From Halanaerobiales bacterium (GTDB taxonomy: Bacteria; Bacillota; Halanaerobiia; Halanaerobiales; M55B127): a stretch of 10,254 nucleotides of DNA. Positions 1 to 6,427 of the stretch are shown here, piece by piece (position 1 is the first letter of the stretch; each line of letters begins with the position of its first letter). Made by a program: the position numbers and the translations under genes. A model generated the notes under the pieces. The model was not told the origin of the DNA, did not search any database, and saw only the letters and a list, made by a program, of their open reading frames with translations. The stretch is taken from NCBI GenBank assembly GCA_021736965.1, contig JAIPEV010000051.1:1-10254 (forward strand), read 5' to 3'.

Positions 1-60
1 TATAAAGGTTTACACTTCCTCTCTAATTATTAAATTGACTTTTTAAGTTTTTTTAAAAAT

Positions 61-780
61 TTATTTTAGTTTTAACCAACTTATATTTCGATCATACTTA
101 AATCCAAGTCCAGTTGAAAGATTTATTGATTTATTATTATCAGGTTCAATATTAATATAAGCGATCTCATTTAGCTTTTGTTTTTCTTTTATTAAATACC
201 TACCTATATCTTTAGCATACCCTTTATTTCTATATTCTTTGATAACATGTAAAAACCCGAGAGATTTATCATCATGAGTAAGCCCCCAGGCTATTAGTTT
301 ATCATCTATTCTTATTGCAGCAGATAGACCATTATCTATTCTCTTTTTCAATAAATTATAAGAAAGATGTTCGGAATACTCAGAGTGTTTAATTATTATA
401 TCTATATCTTGATATCTAAGACTTCCGACTTTATTTATAGGTTGTTTGATTTTTTTATATTCAGGATAGTAATAACGTTGTGTTTTTAATATCCATTCAA
501 CTTCTCTATCATTAATAACCTGAGCTAGCATCCAATCTTCTAAGTTAGCAAAATACTTGGTGGTTATCTCTATATCAGAAATTAGTTTCAATAATTCATC
601 TTTATCATCACTTTTTGGGTAAACCCAAAGATGATCACTTTCTCCAATTATTAATAGTGAACTTTTATATTTATAGATCTGATCCAACTCATTATTTTCA
701 ACAAAACCAATTAAACTCATGTTTTTAATCGGATCTTCTTTTAATAACTCTAATAGTTCATCTTTTTTCAACTTAATCAC
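61..780 (-). CDS. GNAT-family N-acetyltransferase (FR47/GLYAT-like)
   Basis: This 239-residue protein is a predicted acyl-CoA-dependent N-acyltransferase of unknown substrate, probably cytoplasmic. The GNAT fold is seen in the C-terminal half. Residues 175-195 carry the acetyl-CoA motif A (LHVIKEYRNKGYAKDIG, an R-x-x-G-x-A pyrophosphate loop around R184-A189), and residues 215-230 carry motif B (NKSINLSTGLGF). The N-terminal 120 residues are a divergent half, as in FR47/glycine N-acyltransferase-like proteins. The start is GTG at 780-778, directly abutting the TAG stop of the upstream trhA-like gene (TAGGTG). No clear Shine-Dalgarno precedes it, so translation probably depends on coupling to that gene. 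The next in-frame ATG (codon 21) also lacks a good ribosome site. The family call is firm from the motifs. The substrate cannot be read from the sequence. Confidence 0.85.
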   Translation of the reverse strand: MIKLKKDELLELLKEDPIKNMSLIGFVENNELDQIYKYKSSLLIIGESDHLWVYPKSDDKDELLKLISDIEITTKYFANLEDWMLAQVINDREVEWILKTQRYYYPEYKKIKQPINKVGSLRYQDIDIIIKHSEYSEHLSYNLLKKRIDNGLSAAIRIDDKLIAWGLTHDDKSLGFLHVIKEYRNKGYAKDIGRYLIKEKQKLNEIAYINIEPDNNKSINLSTGLGFKYDRNISWLKLK

Positions 781-1422
781 CTATTTAATAAAATATATCA
801 TCATAAAATGGGATATACTACCTGCCAGTACAAACAAGTGCCAGATAGTATGACTATACTTATATCCTAAGCTCTGTAGACCAAAAAACACTGTCCCAAC
901 TGTATAAGAAAGTCCTCCTACAATCAAAAATATTAAACTCTTTGTACTTAAGGTTAGTATTATGGGTTTTATAATAAATATTATCAACCAACCCATTAAA
1001 AGATAAAATATAACACTTGAAATCTTTAATCGGTCAATATATAAAATCTTAATTAAAACTCCAATAATTGCAATAGTCCAAACAGTTATAAATATTGTCC
1101 AACCTAATCTACCTCTAAGAGATATTAAAGCAACAGGTGTATATGTACCTGCTATTAATAAAAATATTGAGGCATGATCAAGTTTTCTTAAAGTTTGTTT
1201 AACTTTATGTGTCGAAACAGCATGATATAAAGTAGAAGCAATATAGAGCATAATCAAAGACGATCCATATATTATATAACTTAACATATCATAAAAATTA
1301 CTATTCTTATAGTTTGTAACTATTAAAAATATTAAAGCGAAAATACCAAAAAGAACTCCAATACCATGTGTAATAGCATTAGAGATTTCTTCTTTTTTTG
1401 TATAATTTATATTGGACTTCAT
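781..1422 (-). CDS. trhA: Hemolysin III / PAQR-family membrane protein TrhA
   Basis: This is a 213-residue integral membrane protein of the HlyIII/YqfA (PAQR) family, which in bacteria is linked to membrane-fluidity homeostasis; the name hemolysin is historical. Seven hydrophobic segments span roughly residues 20-36, 45-63, 83-102, 106-127, 135-151, 162-183 and 193-212. Family signatures are present: ExxNxxTHGIG near residues 12-22, STLYH (H67), LDHASIFLLIAGTYTP (D82-H83) and the C-terminal HTIWHLFVLAGSISHF with H191, H195 and H205. These histidines match the metal-site positions of PAQR proteins. Length is typical. The ATG start follows a GGGGTGA ribosome site. Two TATAAT-like boxes lie upstream (1461-1466, 1480-1485) without a matching -35 element, so a promoter of its own is uncertain. 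The gene ends exactly where the acetyltransferase gene begins. Confidence 0.93.
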   Translation of the reverse strand: MKSNINYTKKEEISNAITHGIGVLFGIFALIFLIVTNYKNSNFYDMLSYIIYGSSLIMLYIASTLYHAVSTHKVKQTLRKLDHASIFLLIAGTYTPVALISLRGRLGWTIFITVWTIAIIGVLIKILYIDRLKISSVIFYLLMGWLIIFIIKPIILTLSTKSLIFLIVGGLSYTVGTVFFGLQSLGYKYSHTIWHLFVLAGSISHFMMIYFIK

Positions 1423-1530
1423 TAAACTTCACCCCGAATTAATATATGAAACTTAAAAAAATTATATAATCTTTATTAAATTATATCATTAATTAAAACT
1501 TTTTACATCCCATATACCAAATTAATACAA

Positions 1531-2118
1531 TTAACTTTTAAATATCTTAGGATATAATTCAATAATTTCTTGATATCTAAAACATTCTTTTATGTGATCA
1601 TTCACTATTCCAACTGCCTGCATAAATGCATAGATTGTTAAAGAACCTACGAATTTAAAATCTCTTTTTTTTAAGTCTTTCGCTATTTTTTTAGATAAAG
1701 TACTCTCAGCAGGTACCTTTTTTATACTTTCCCACTGATTAACTATCGGTCTATAATCAGTAAAAGACCAAAAATAATTAGACAGACTTCCATACTTCTT
1801 GATAACTTTAATTGACTGTTTGGCATTATTTATAGAAGCTTCTATCTTTAACTTATTTCTGATAATCTTTTTGTTATTGATTAGCTCTTTTTTCTTGTTT
1901 TCATTGAACTGAGCAACTTTATATATATCAAAATTATCATAAGCTTCTCTATACCCCTCACGCCTTTTTAGTATTGTTAACCAACTTAAACCTGCTTGAG
2001 CTGTTTCAAGGGTTAAATATTCAAATAAAAGATTATCATCTAAAATCGGTACTCCCCATTCTTGATCATGGTATTTTATATAGATTTCTTCACTTTCAGA
2101 CCAGGAACATCTCTGCAT
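1531..2118 (-). CDS. tag: DNA-3-methyladenine glycosylase I
   Basis: This 195-residue cytoplasmic base-excision repair enzyme removes 3-methyladenine from alkylated DNA. The residues important in E. coli Tag fall at identical numbering here. The zinc-snap ligands are C4, H17, H175 and C179 (RCSW, KYHDQEWG and DHIKEC), and the catalytic-pocket glutamate is E38 in LTLETAQAGLSW. The start is an ATG with a TGGAGG ribosome site at 2125-2130. A possible promoter lies at 2145-2173. The gene stands alone: a stem-loop separates it from the upstream transport operon, and 108 AT-rich bases separate it from trhA downstream. No terminator is visible in that gap, so read-through into trhA is possible. Nothing in the sequence shows regulation, for example an Ada-type site. 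The identification is secure. Confidence 0.97.
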   Translation of the reverse strand: MQRCSWSESEEIYIKYHDQEWGVPILDDNLLFEYLTLETAQAGLSWLTILKRREGYREAYDNFDIYKVAQFNENKKKELINNKKIIRNKLKIEASINNAKQSIKVIKKYGSLSNYFWSFTDYRPIVNQWESIKKVPAESTLSKKIAKDLKKRDFKFVGSLTIYAFMQAVGIVNDHIKECFRYQEIIELYPKIFKS

Positions 2119-2144
2119 TCTTTTCCTCCAATTCTTAACTTATT

Positions 2145-2173
2145 ATTAGACTAATTTCAATATGAAAGTACAA
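2145..2173 (-). promoter_or_regulatory. Possible SigA promoter for tag
   Basis: On the minus strand TTGTAC (2173-2168) and TCTAAT (2150-2145) are separated by exactly 17 nt and end about 27 nt before the tag start codon. The -10 box matches five of six consensus bases, but the -35 box matches only its first three. The background is very AT-rich, so chance occurrence is plausible. Confidence 0.3.
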
Positions 2174-2192
2174 ATACCTTTTTATATATGAC

Positions 2193-2220
2193 AAACAGCC
2201 CATTTTGAAGTGGACTGTTT
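2193..2220 (-). terminator. Stem-loop downstream of the YtrA-type operon
   Basis: AAACAGCCCA (2193-2202) and TGGACTGTTT (2211-2220) form a 10-position stem with one C-A mismatch around an 8-nt loop. It lies 15 nt after the stop of the last operon gene and before tag, where a terminator is expected. On the minus strand the following bases (GTCATATATAAAA) are only weakly U-rich, so this is a hairpin with a poor U-tract and may be leaky. Confidence 0.5.
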
Positions 2221-2235
2221 ATTAAATAAATTTAT

Positions 2236-3363
2236 TTAATTTTCATAAAGTAATTTAATATCTGCATAAGATCCATCAATCATTAAATTATACTGACCTT
2301 TATTTAAAATCCCAGAAACAGATTCATAGTTACCTTCCTTTATAATTGGTAAGTTCAAATCACTTTTAATATCTCCATTTTTAGTATTTACATTAACATT
2401 TAGGTCTTTAAAATCTTTTTCCATCCAGATTAAAAGATCACAGTATCTTGTATCAATATCTAGACTGTTATCTAAATTAGCTATATTAACCTCTCCATAT
2501 TCCATTTTACCATCAATTTTCCCGGTCACTCTATCTATGGAAAGCCCCATATACTTAATATCAAGATCTAGATTTCCATTAATTGAATTTATTCTTCCCC
2601 CACCATACCGGCCTGTTAACATGGTATCAGCATTAATATTATTAAGATGGTTTTGAGCATAAGTTGTCTTTATTTGCAAACTACCCTCCAAATCAGAAAT
2701 ACTATTATTATTATATGATGTATTTAGATAAATATCACCATCTATATTTTCAAGTTTAAGATTTCCATAATCATTTTCAACCTTTATTTTACCTTTTAAA
2801 TTTGATAATTTAGTGAAACTATACTTTGTTTTGACATCTACTCCATTACTAAAGTTATTAAGTTCAGTATCTCCGTAACTGTTTTTTAACTCCACAAACA
2901 TACTCTGTGGAGCTTTAATATTAAAATCAATCTCATAACCATCAATTTTTAAAGGCTTAGGACTCATTCTCACTGTCCTTATGACTAATAGATCTCCAAT
3001 AACATCATATTCAACTTTTAGATCATCAATATACTTTTCAGCCAGATCTTTACTATCAGAATATACGTTTATTTGATACTGTATTACAATCTCTTCTTTA
3101 TTATAACCCATAACCTTAACAGAGCCTATATCATTATCTATCAACATATTATCAATATCTTGAGTTTGGTAATTAAAACCACTTTCATATGATACTTTTG
3201 GGTTTTCATTATTAAAATTAAAATTAGATATATTATGCATTGAGCGTGTCTCAAAATGTCTAAAAAAATCGGCTAATACATCTTCATTATTAACCTGAAA
3301 ATCACCAATCATAACTATAAATAATACTATCAATATCAGGGCTATAATTATTTTCTTTTTCAT
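2236..3363 (-). CDS. Membrane-anchored DUF4097-family beta-repeat protein
   Basis: The 375-residue protein starts with a lysine-rich N-terminus and one hydrophobic segment (residues 4-20). No lipobox is present, so it is probably a signal anchor with the remainder outside the membrane. Residues 70-155 form a non-repeated beta-rich part. From 161 to about 324 the chain is a regular repeat: tyrosines at 163, 181, 199, 217, 235, 253, 271, 289 and 307 are each exactly 18 residues apart. The typical unit is xYGxhxhxNhxGxhxhxT (h, hydrophobic), with two short strands per turn. The C-terminal part (NTKNGDIKSDL, GSYADIKL) is typical of DUF4097 proteins. Start ATG has a GGAGTGA ribosome site. It is the last gene of the operon, 13 nt after the permease. 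Its function is unknown. An extracytoplasmic sensing, binding or scaffolding partner for the ABC transporter is an inference from context. Confidence 0.85.
   Translation of the reverse strand: MKKKIIIALILIVLFIVMIGDFQVNNEDVLADFFRHFETRSMHNISNFNFNNENPKVSYESGFNYQTQDIDNMLIDNDIGSVKVMGYNKEEIVIQYQINVYSDSKDLAEKYIDDLKVEYDVIGDLLVIRTVRMSPKPLKIDGYEIDFNIKAPQSMFVELKNSYGDTELNNFSNGVDVKTKYSFTKLSNLKGKIKVENDYGNLKLENIDGDIYLNTSYNNNSISDLEGSLQIKTTYAQNHLNNINADTMLTGRYGGGRINSINGNLDLDIKYMGLSIDRVTGKIDGKMEYGEVNIANLDNSLDIDTRYCDLLIWMEKDFKDLNVNVNTKNGDIKSDLNLPIIKEGNYESVSGILNKGQYNLMIDGSYADIKLLYEN
2443..2877 (-). repeat. 54-bp-period coding repeat (nine 18-residue units)
   Basis: Nine tyrosine codons occur at exactly 54-bp intervals, from codon 163 (2877-2875) to codon 307 (2445-2443). 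The DNA of the units has diverged widely while the protein spacing is exact. This indicates an old internal amplification held in register by protein structure, not a recent tandem duplication. Confidence 0.85.
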
Positions 3364-3376
3364 TATTTATTCACTC

Positions 3377-4138
3377 CTAAACATCTATTTGTTTTTTTAA
3401 AATCCAGGATCCAGTAAAAAAGAAAACAGCTAGTATAATAAGAGTTGCTATAACTGGACCACTTCCCAGATAAATTGTATATAATCTTTCTCCATAAGGA
3501 GTTGACCAACTAGCATCTATAGGTATATCTGGCATCCAGACAAATACTCTAGCAACAAAACCACCTAATCTAAGTAATATATAATGACTTAAAACAAATA
3601 CTACTATGCTAACTAGCCATCTGAATTTATCAAAATAGCAGCTAACTAAATAAGAAAACTGACTTATTATATATGGGATAATACCAATTACTATATATGC
3701 TATAACTATTAAGACAACCATCCTGTTTGAATAGGATTGATTTACAGCTTCAGGTAAATATCCCCATAAATATTTAAGCTGACTCCAATGAAGGAAGATA
3801 TGAAGCCCAAATGTATATACCGTTATAAATATATAAATTAATGAGCTAGATACTAATTTAGCTGAAACTAATTCATAACCCTTTCTAGGAAGTGTTTTAA
3901 GTAAATATATTGTATTATTTTTCCACTCCGATCTAAAACTCAAGTAACCCATAACTAACATTATTAAAGGGAATATTCCAAAGGGAACAAATCCTAAACC
4001 AAAAGTTAAACCTAAGGGCCATTCATTTGCCTTTGTTAAAAGATAAACTTCCCAGGCAGTTATTAATAAAAATATAATTAATATAGAAAACATCATGCTT
4101 TTTATCTCTTTTTTTACTAATGCAAACCAACTTCTCAT
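3377..4138 (-). CDS. ABC-2-type transporter permease (YtrC/D-like)
   Basis: This 253-residue protein has about six predicted membrane segments (roughly 15-34, 45-68, 94-116, 139-166, 172-197, 226-247). It is the membrane subunit of an ABC exporter or an envelope-acting ABC complex. An ABC-2-type feature is the cytoplasmic turn after the second segment (WKNNTIYLLKTLPRKGYELVSAKL), where TLP followed by a basic patch and AKL is common. Its ATG overlaps the TGA stop of the ATPase gene by 4 nt (ATGA, 4138-4135) and has its own GGGAGG ribosome site, so the two subunits are translationally coupled. Only one permease gene is present, so a functional complex would be a homodimer unless another subunit is encoded elsewhere. 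The substrate is unknown. The YtrA-type regulator suggests an envelope-stress or antimicrobial role. Confidence 0.85.
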   Translation of the reverse strand: MRSWFALVKKEIKSMMFSILIIFLLITAWEVYLLTKANEWPLGLTFGLGFVPFGIFPLIMLVMGYLSFRSEWKNNTIYLLKTLPRKGYELVSAKLVSSSLIYIFITVYTFGLHIFLHWSQLKYLWGYLPEAVNQSYSNRMVVLIVIAYIVIGIIPYIISQFSYLVSCYFDKFRWLVSIVVFVLSHYILLRLGGFVARVFVWMPDIPIDASWSTPYGERLYTIYLGSGPVIATLIILAVFFFTGSWILKKQIDV

Positions 4139-4833
4139 TTAAATACCTCCCTTACTAATTCTTGGACTGATTTACCTCTTTTTGCACGTAGATCATCAGT
4201 GTTTCCTTTTAATATTATATCGCCTTCTTCTAAAAATATTACATAGTCAAAAAATCTTTCTGCTTCAATCACCTCGTGAGTTGATAATATTATCGATTGA
4301 AACTCTGATTCATACTCACTAATTAAACTTTCTAGGATCCTTGCCCTTGAGTTTGGATCTATACCTGCTAATGGCTCATCTAATACTAATAATGGTGCTC
4401 TTCGAGCAAGAACTAAGATAAGCTTTAATCTACCTTTCATACCTTTAGATAAATTCTTTATTTTTTGTTCTTTTTTTAAATTCATAAAATCTAATAAATC
4501 TAAAGATTTTTTTAAGTTAAAATCTTGATACTGACAGTTAAAAAACTTTGTAGTTTCTGCTATTGTCATCCATTCATATAGGTGATTTAATTCAGGTAAA
4601 AATGCAATATAGTCCATTAACTTAGTATCATTTAATCCATTTATTTTAAGATCTCCACTATCTTGTAATAAAAGACCTGATATTATCTTTAACATAGTAG
4701 TTTTACCACTACCATTTGGTCCAACTAATCCTGTGATCTGTCCCTTTGGGATCTGAACACTTATCTTATCTAAAGCCAAAGTCTTTGGGAATTTTTTAGT
4801 TAAATTATTTATCTCTATTATGGATTCAATCAT
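4135..4833 (-). CDS. ABC transporter ATP-binding protein (YtrB-like)
   Basis: This 232-residue nucleotide-binding subunit powers the adjacent permease. The motifs are in order: Walker A GPNGSGKTT (38-46), signature LSKGM (128-132), Walker B LLVLDEP (148-154), D-loop AGID, and H-loop histidine H186 in LSTHE. Two variations stand out. The Q-loop position reads LPE (E81) instead of PQ, and the signature is LSKGM instead of LSGGQ. Similar variants occur in small ABC ATPases paired with GntR/YtrA regulators, so they do not argue for inactivity. The ATG has a perfect AGGAGG ribosome site and overlaps the end of the regulator gene by 8 nt (4826-4833). The family call is firm. Assignment to the YtrB subgroup rests on the regulator and gene order. 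Confidence 0.92.
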   Translation of the reverse strand: MIESIIEINNLTKKFPKTLALDKISVQIPKGQITGLVGPNGSGKTTMLKIISGLLLQDSGDLKINGLNDTKLMDYIAFLPELNHLYEWMTIAETTKFFNCQYQDFNLKKSLDLLDFMNLKKEQKIKNLSKGMKGRLKLILVLARRAPLLVLDEPLAGIDPNSRARILESLISEYESEFQSIILSTHEVIEAERFFDYVIFLEEGDIILKGNTDDLRAKRGKSVQELVREVFK

Positions 4834-5203
4834 TTTGAATCCTCCTTTCGAATTCTTCTTTAAAAAGATTAATTATCTCTGCTTTTTCAAATCCAATTGA
4901 AAGCATATCTTCAATAAATTTTTCTACAGCTGCTTTAGCCATCTGATCATTAATTTCATTTATCACTTTATCATCATCCTTTATAAAAGTCCCTTTACCT
5001 CTTTTTGTTTCAACTAAATTAAGTATCTCCATCTCTCTATATGCTCTTTGTACAGTGTTGGGGTTAACCTGGATTTCTTTGGCTAATTCCCTTTGTGAAG
5101 GTAACTTTTGCCCAGGTTTTAACTCACCTCTAGCTATTTCCCTTTTTATCTCATCAATCACCTGTTCATAAATTGGTTTTGAAGCATTATAATCAATATT
5201 CAT
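4826..5203 (-). CDS. GntR-family transcriptional repressor, YtrA subfamily
   Basis: The 125-residue regulator has an N-terminal winged helix-turn-helix (residues 8-75). Family signatures are PIYEQVIDEIK, RGELKPGQKLPSQRELA, VNPNTVQRAYREME and the wing RGKGTFI. Only about 50 residues of helical C-terminal region follow, with no large effector-binding domain, which is the mark of the YtrA subfamily. YtrA-type repressors usually control their own ABC operon in response to envelope-active compounds. The gene is first in its operon and overlaps the ATPase gene by 8 nt. The ATG has an AGGAGGG ribosome site. An out-of-frame ATG at 5220-5218 was not used. It most likely binds the dyad at 5228-5253 just upstream and represses itself and the three following genes. 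Confidence 0.93.
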   Translation of the reverse strand: MNIDYNASKPIYEQVIDEIKREIARGELKPGQKLPSQRELAKEIQVNPNTVQRAYREMEILNLVETKRGKGTFIKDDDKVINEINDQMAKAAVEKFIEDMLSIGFEKAEIINLFKEEFERRIQND

Positions 5204-5227
5204 CTAGGCCCTCCTTTCATACTGTTT

Positions 5228-5253
5228 TAGTGCACTACTTTTCTAATGCACTA
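5228..5253 (-). promoter_or_regulatory. Probable YtrA-type operator dyad
   Basis: Two near-identical 10-mers lie 16 bp apart. TAGTGCACTA (5228-5237) is a perfect palindrome, and TAATGCACTA (5244-5253) differs from it at one base. Taken together they contain AGTGCA-N12-TGCACT, close to the dyad I recall for Bacillus YtrA (AGTGTA-N13-TACACT). The site starts 2 bp beyond the -10 box and covers the expected transcription start, so a bound repressor would block initiation. Confidence 0.8.
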
Positions 5254-5255
5254 TT

Positions 5256-5285
5256 ATTATAATATGATTTTATTTAATTTGTCAA
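5256..5285 (-). promoter_or_regulatory. Consensus SigA promoter of the YtrA-type operon
   Basis: Minus-strand TTGACA (5285-5280) and TATAAT (5261-5256) are both perfect consensus hexamers with an 18-nt spacer. Transcription should begin near 5249, inside the operator dyad, leaving a leader of about 45 nt before the regulator start codon. A promoter this strong would need tight repression. Confidence 0.9.
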
Positions 5286-5306
5286 GGTTTTTTAAACTTA
5301 TTTTAC

Positions 5307-5341
5307 AAAAAAATAAACACAGAGCTTTTAAACCCTGTGTT
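5307..5341 (-). terminator. Rho-independent terminator of the hydrolase gene
   Basis: AACACAG (5316-5322) pairs with CTGTGTT (5335-5341) in a 7-bp stem. One further G-C pair beyond a mismatch is possible. On the minus strand the stem is followed by one A and seven Ts (5313-5307). It lies about 20 nt after the hydrolase stop codon and 22 nt before the -35 box of the next operon, so it insulates that promoter. Confidence 0.85.
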
Positions 5342-5361
5342 AACAAAAAAACTATATGTAT

Positions 5362-6246
5362 TTAGTATTTTTTTATAAAATCTAAAATTATATCTGCTGT
5401 TTGGTAAGGCATTTTCATCCAACCATAAGGATGTATAAAACTCGGTATTATTCTAATTTCATAATTGCCAGCCATTCTACCTAATCTATTAATTGCATCT
5501 TTTATCTTTTTTTTATTATATGCTGATCTGGTAGTTAAAAATAAAATTGGGCATTGAATCTTATTATAATATTTTTTAAATTGAAAAGAATAATAGTTTT
5601 TTAGATACTGTTTTTCAGCATAGAGTGGATAACAGGAGGTAAATTTATCTTTTTCATTTTTACAAACATTATGTTTTATGTACTCTTCAAAATATTTATT
5701 CCACAATCCAGCCCTCTGGAAAAAACGTGTTCTGGTCTCTATGAATTCTATTTTTGTATCAAAATATTCCTCTTGCCTTTGATCTATTTCTTTATTTAAC
5801 TTCTCTTTGATTATACTATTGATCTCTTTATCATTAATATCAAATAAACTGTATTTACCCGATTCATTACTAAAAACTCCTTCACAGATGATCGCCTTGA
5901 CTTTTTTCTGGTTGCGAGAAGCTAATACTATACCTACTACTGCTCCGAATGAACTACCTACTATATAATATTTTTTTATATTTAATCTTCTTAATAGTAG
6001 TTCAATATCTTCAGCTACTTCTTCAACTTGATATCCCTTTTGAGGTTTCGAACTCTGTCCATGCCCTCTCAAGTCAGGAACTACTAACTGATATTGATAT
6101 TTCATTTTCTTTATTACACCACTAAAAACATGTAAATTACCAGATTCAAAATGTAAAAATAATATTGCAGGTTTAGTAGTATTATTTTTATTATAATGTA
6201 CATTGATCTTTATACCGTTACTTAGCTCAACAACCTTATTTTCCAT
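5362..6246 (-). CDS. Alpha/beta-fold hydrolase
   Basis: This 294-residue, probably cytoplasmic hydrolase has no signal peptide. Fold landmarks are the strand and oxyanion region ILFLHFESGN (28-37; HF replaces the usual HG), VVPDLRGHGQSSKP (55-68), the nucleophile elbow GSSFGA with S99 (97-102), and a late histidine H272 in SFIHPYGW. The residues after the strand PILFLTT (233-239), where the catalytic acid often sits, show no clear Asp. The acid may lie elsewhere. The middle (150-225) is a lysine-, tyrosine- and phenylalanine-rich helical cap. I place the start at ATG 6246-6244, because GGGAG lies 8 nt before it. A TTG start 18 nt further upstream would put that ribosome site inside the gene. 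The gene begins inside a decayed IS200/IS605 remnant and has no convincing promoter of its own. The substrate is unknown. Confidence 0.85.
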   Translation of the reverse strand: MENKVVELSNGIKINVHYNKNNTTKPAILFLHFESGNLHVFSGVIKKMKYQYQLVVPDLRGHGQSSKPQKGYQVEEVAEDIELLLRRLNIKKYYIVGSSFGAVVGIVLASRNQKKVKAIICEGVFSNESGKYSLFDINDKEINSIIKEKLNKEIDQRQEEYFDTKIEFIETRTRFFQRAGLWNKYFEEYIKHNVCKNEKDKFTSCYPLYAEKQYLKNYYSFQFKKYYNKIQCPILFLTTRSAYNKKKIKDAINRLGRMAGNYEIRIIPSFIHPYGWMKMPYQTADIILDFIKKY

Positions 6247-6250
6247 TTGA

Positions 6251-6427
6251 TTATCTCCCTTCAAGAGATATTAGATATTGATATTTATTGCATATATCAG
6301 CAAGAATATTTTTTAAGGACTATTCTATATCTCCTTGGATGACTTCAGATCTAAACTTAGGGACCCATACAAGATGATATTGAACCAAATATCTACAATG
6401 ACTTAAACTTTTATATTCGTTATTCAT
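6251..6427 (-). pseudogene. tnpA: Truncated IS200/IS605-type transposase TnpA
   Basis: This is the decayed N-terminus of a Y1 (HUH) transposase, which moves single-stranded IS DNA. From ATG 6427 the frame reads MNNEYKSLSHCRYLVQ, then YHLVWVPKFRSEVI, the typical TnpA opening strand, to a TAG at 6322-6320 after 35 codons. Beyond the stop the same frame still reads as TnpA (SLKNILADICNKYQYLISLE) before ending at TAA 6253-6251. The HUH metal-binding motif and the catalytic tyrosine that should follow are absent. The stop looks like one substitution, followed by loss of the 3' two thirds of the gene. The lost junction coincides with the ribosome site of the hydrolase. The start codon lies within the restored 3' end of the accessory gene, an 8-nt overlap (ATGAATAA). 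The family identity is secure despite the short length. Confidence 0.85.

Noticed and set aside
1..60. AGAGAGGAAG on the minus strand at 15-24, possibly the ribosome site of a gene starting just outside the window
   Set aside because: No start codon falls within the window at a suitable distance (GTG is followed at once by a stop), so nothing can be annotated. The rest of this stretch shows no clear terminator.
1423..1530. TATAAT boxes at 1461-1466 and 1480-1485 as a trhA promoter
   Set aside because: Neither has a recognisable -35 element at 16-18 nt, and the sequence is almost entirely A/T, so the boxes are expected by chance.
6247..6264. TTG start giving a six-residue longer hydrolase
   Set aside because: It would place the GGGAG ribosome site inside the coding sequence. 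The ATG at 6246 is correctly spaced from that site.
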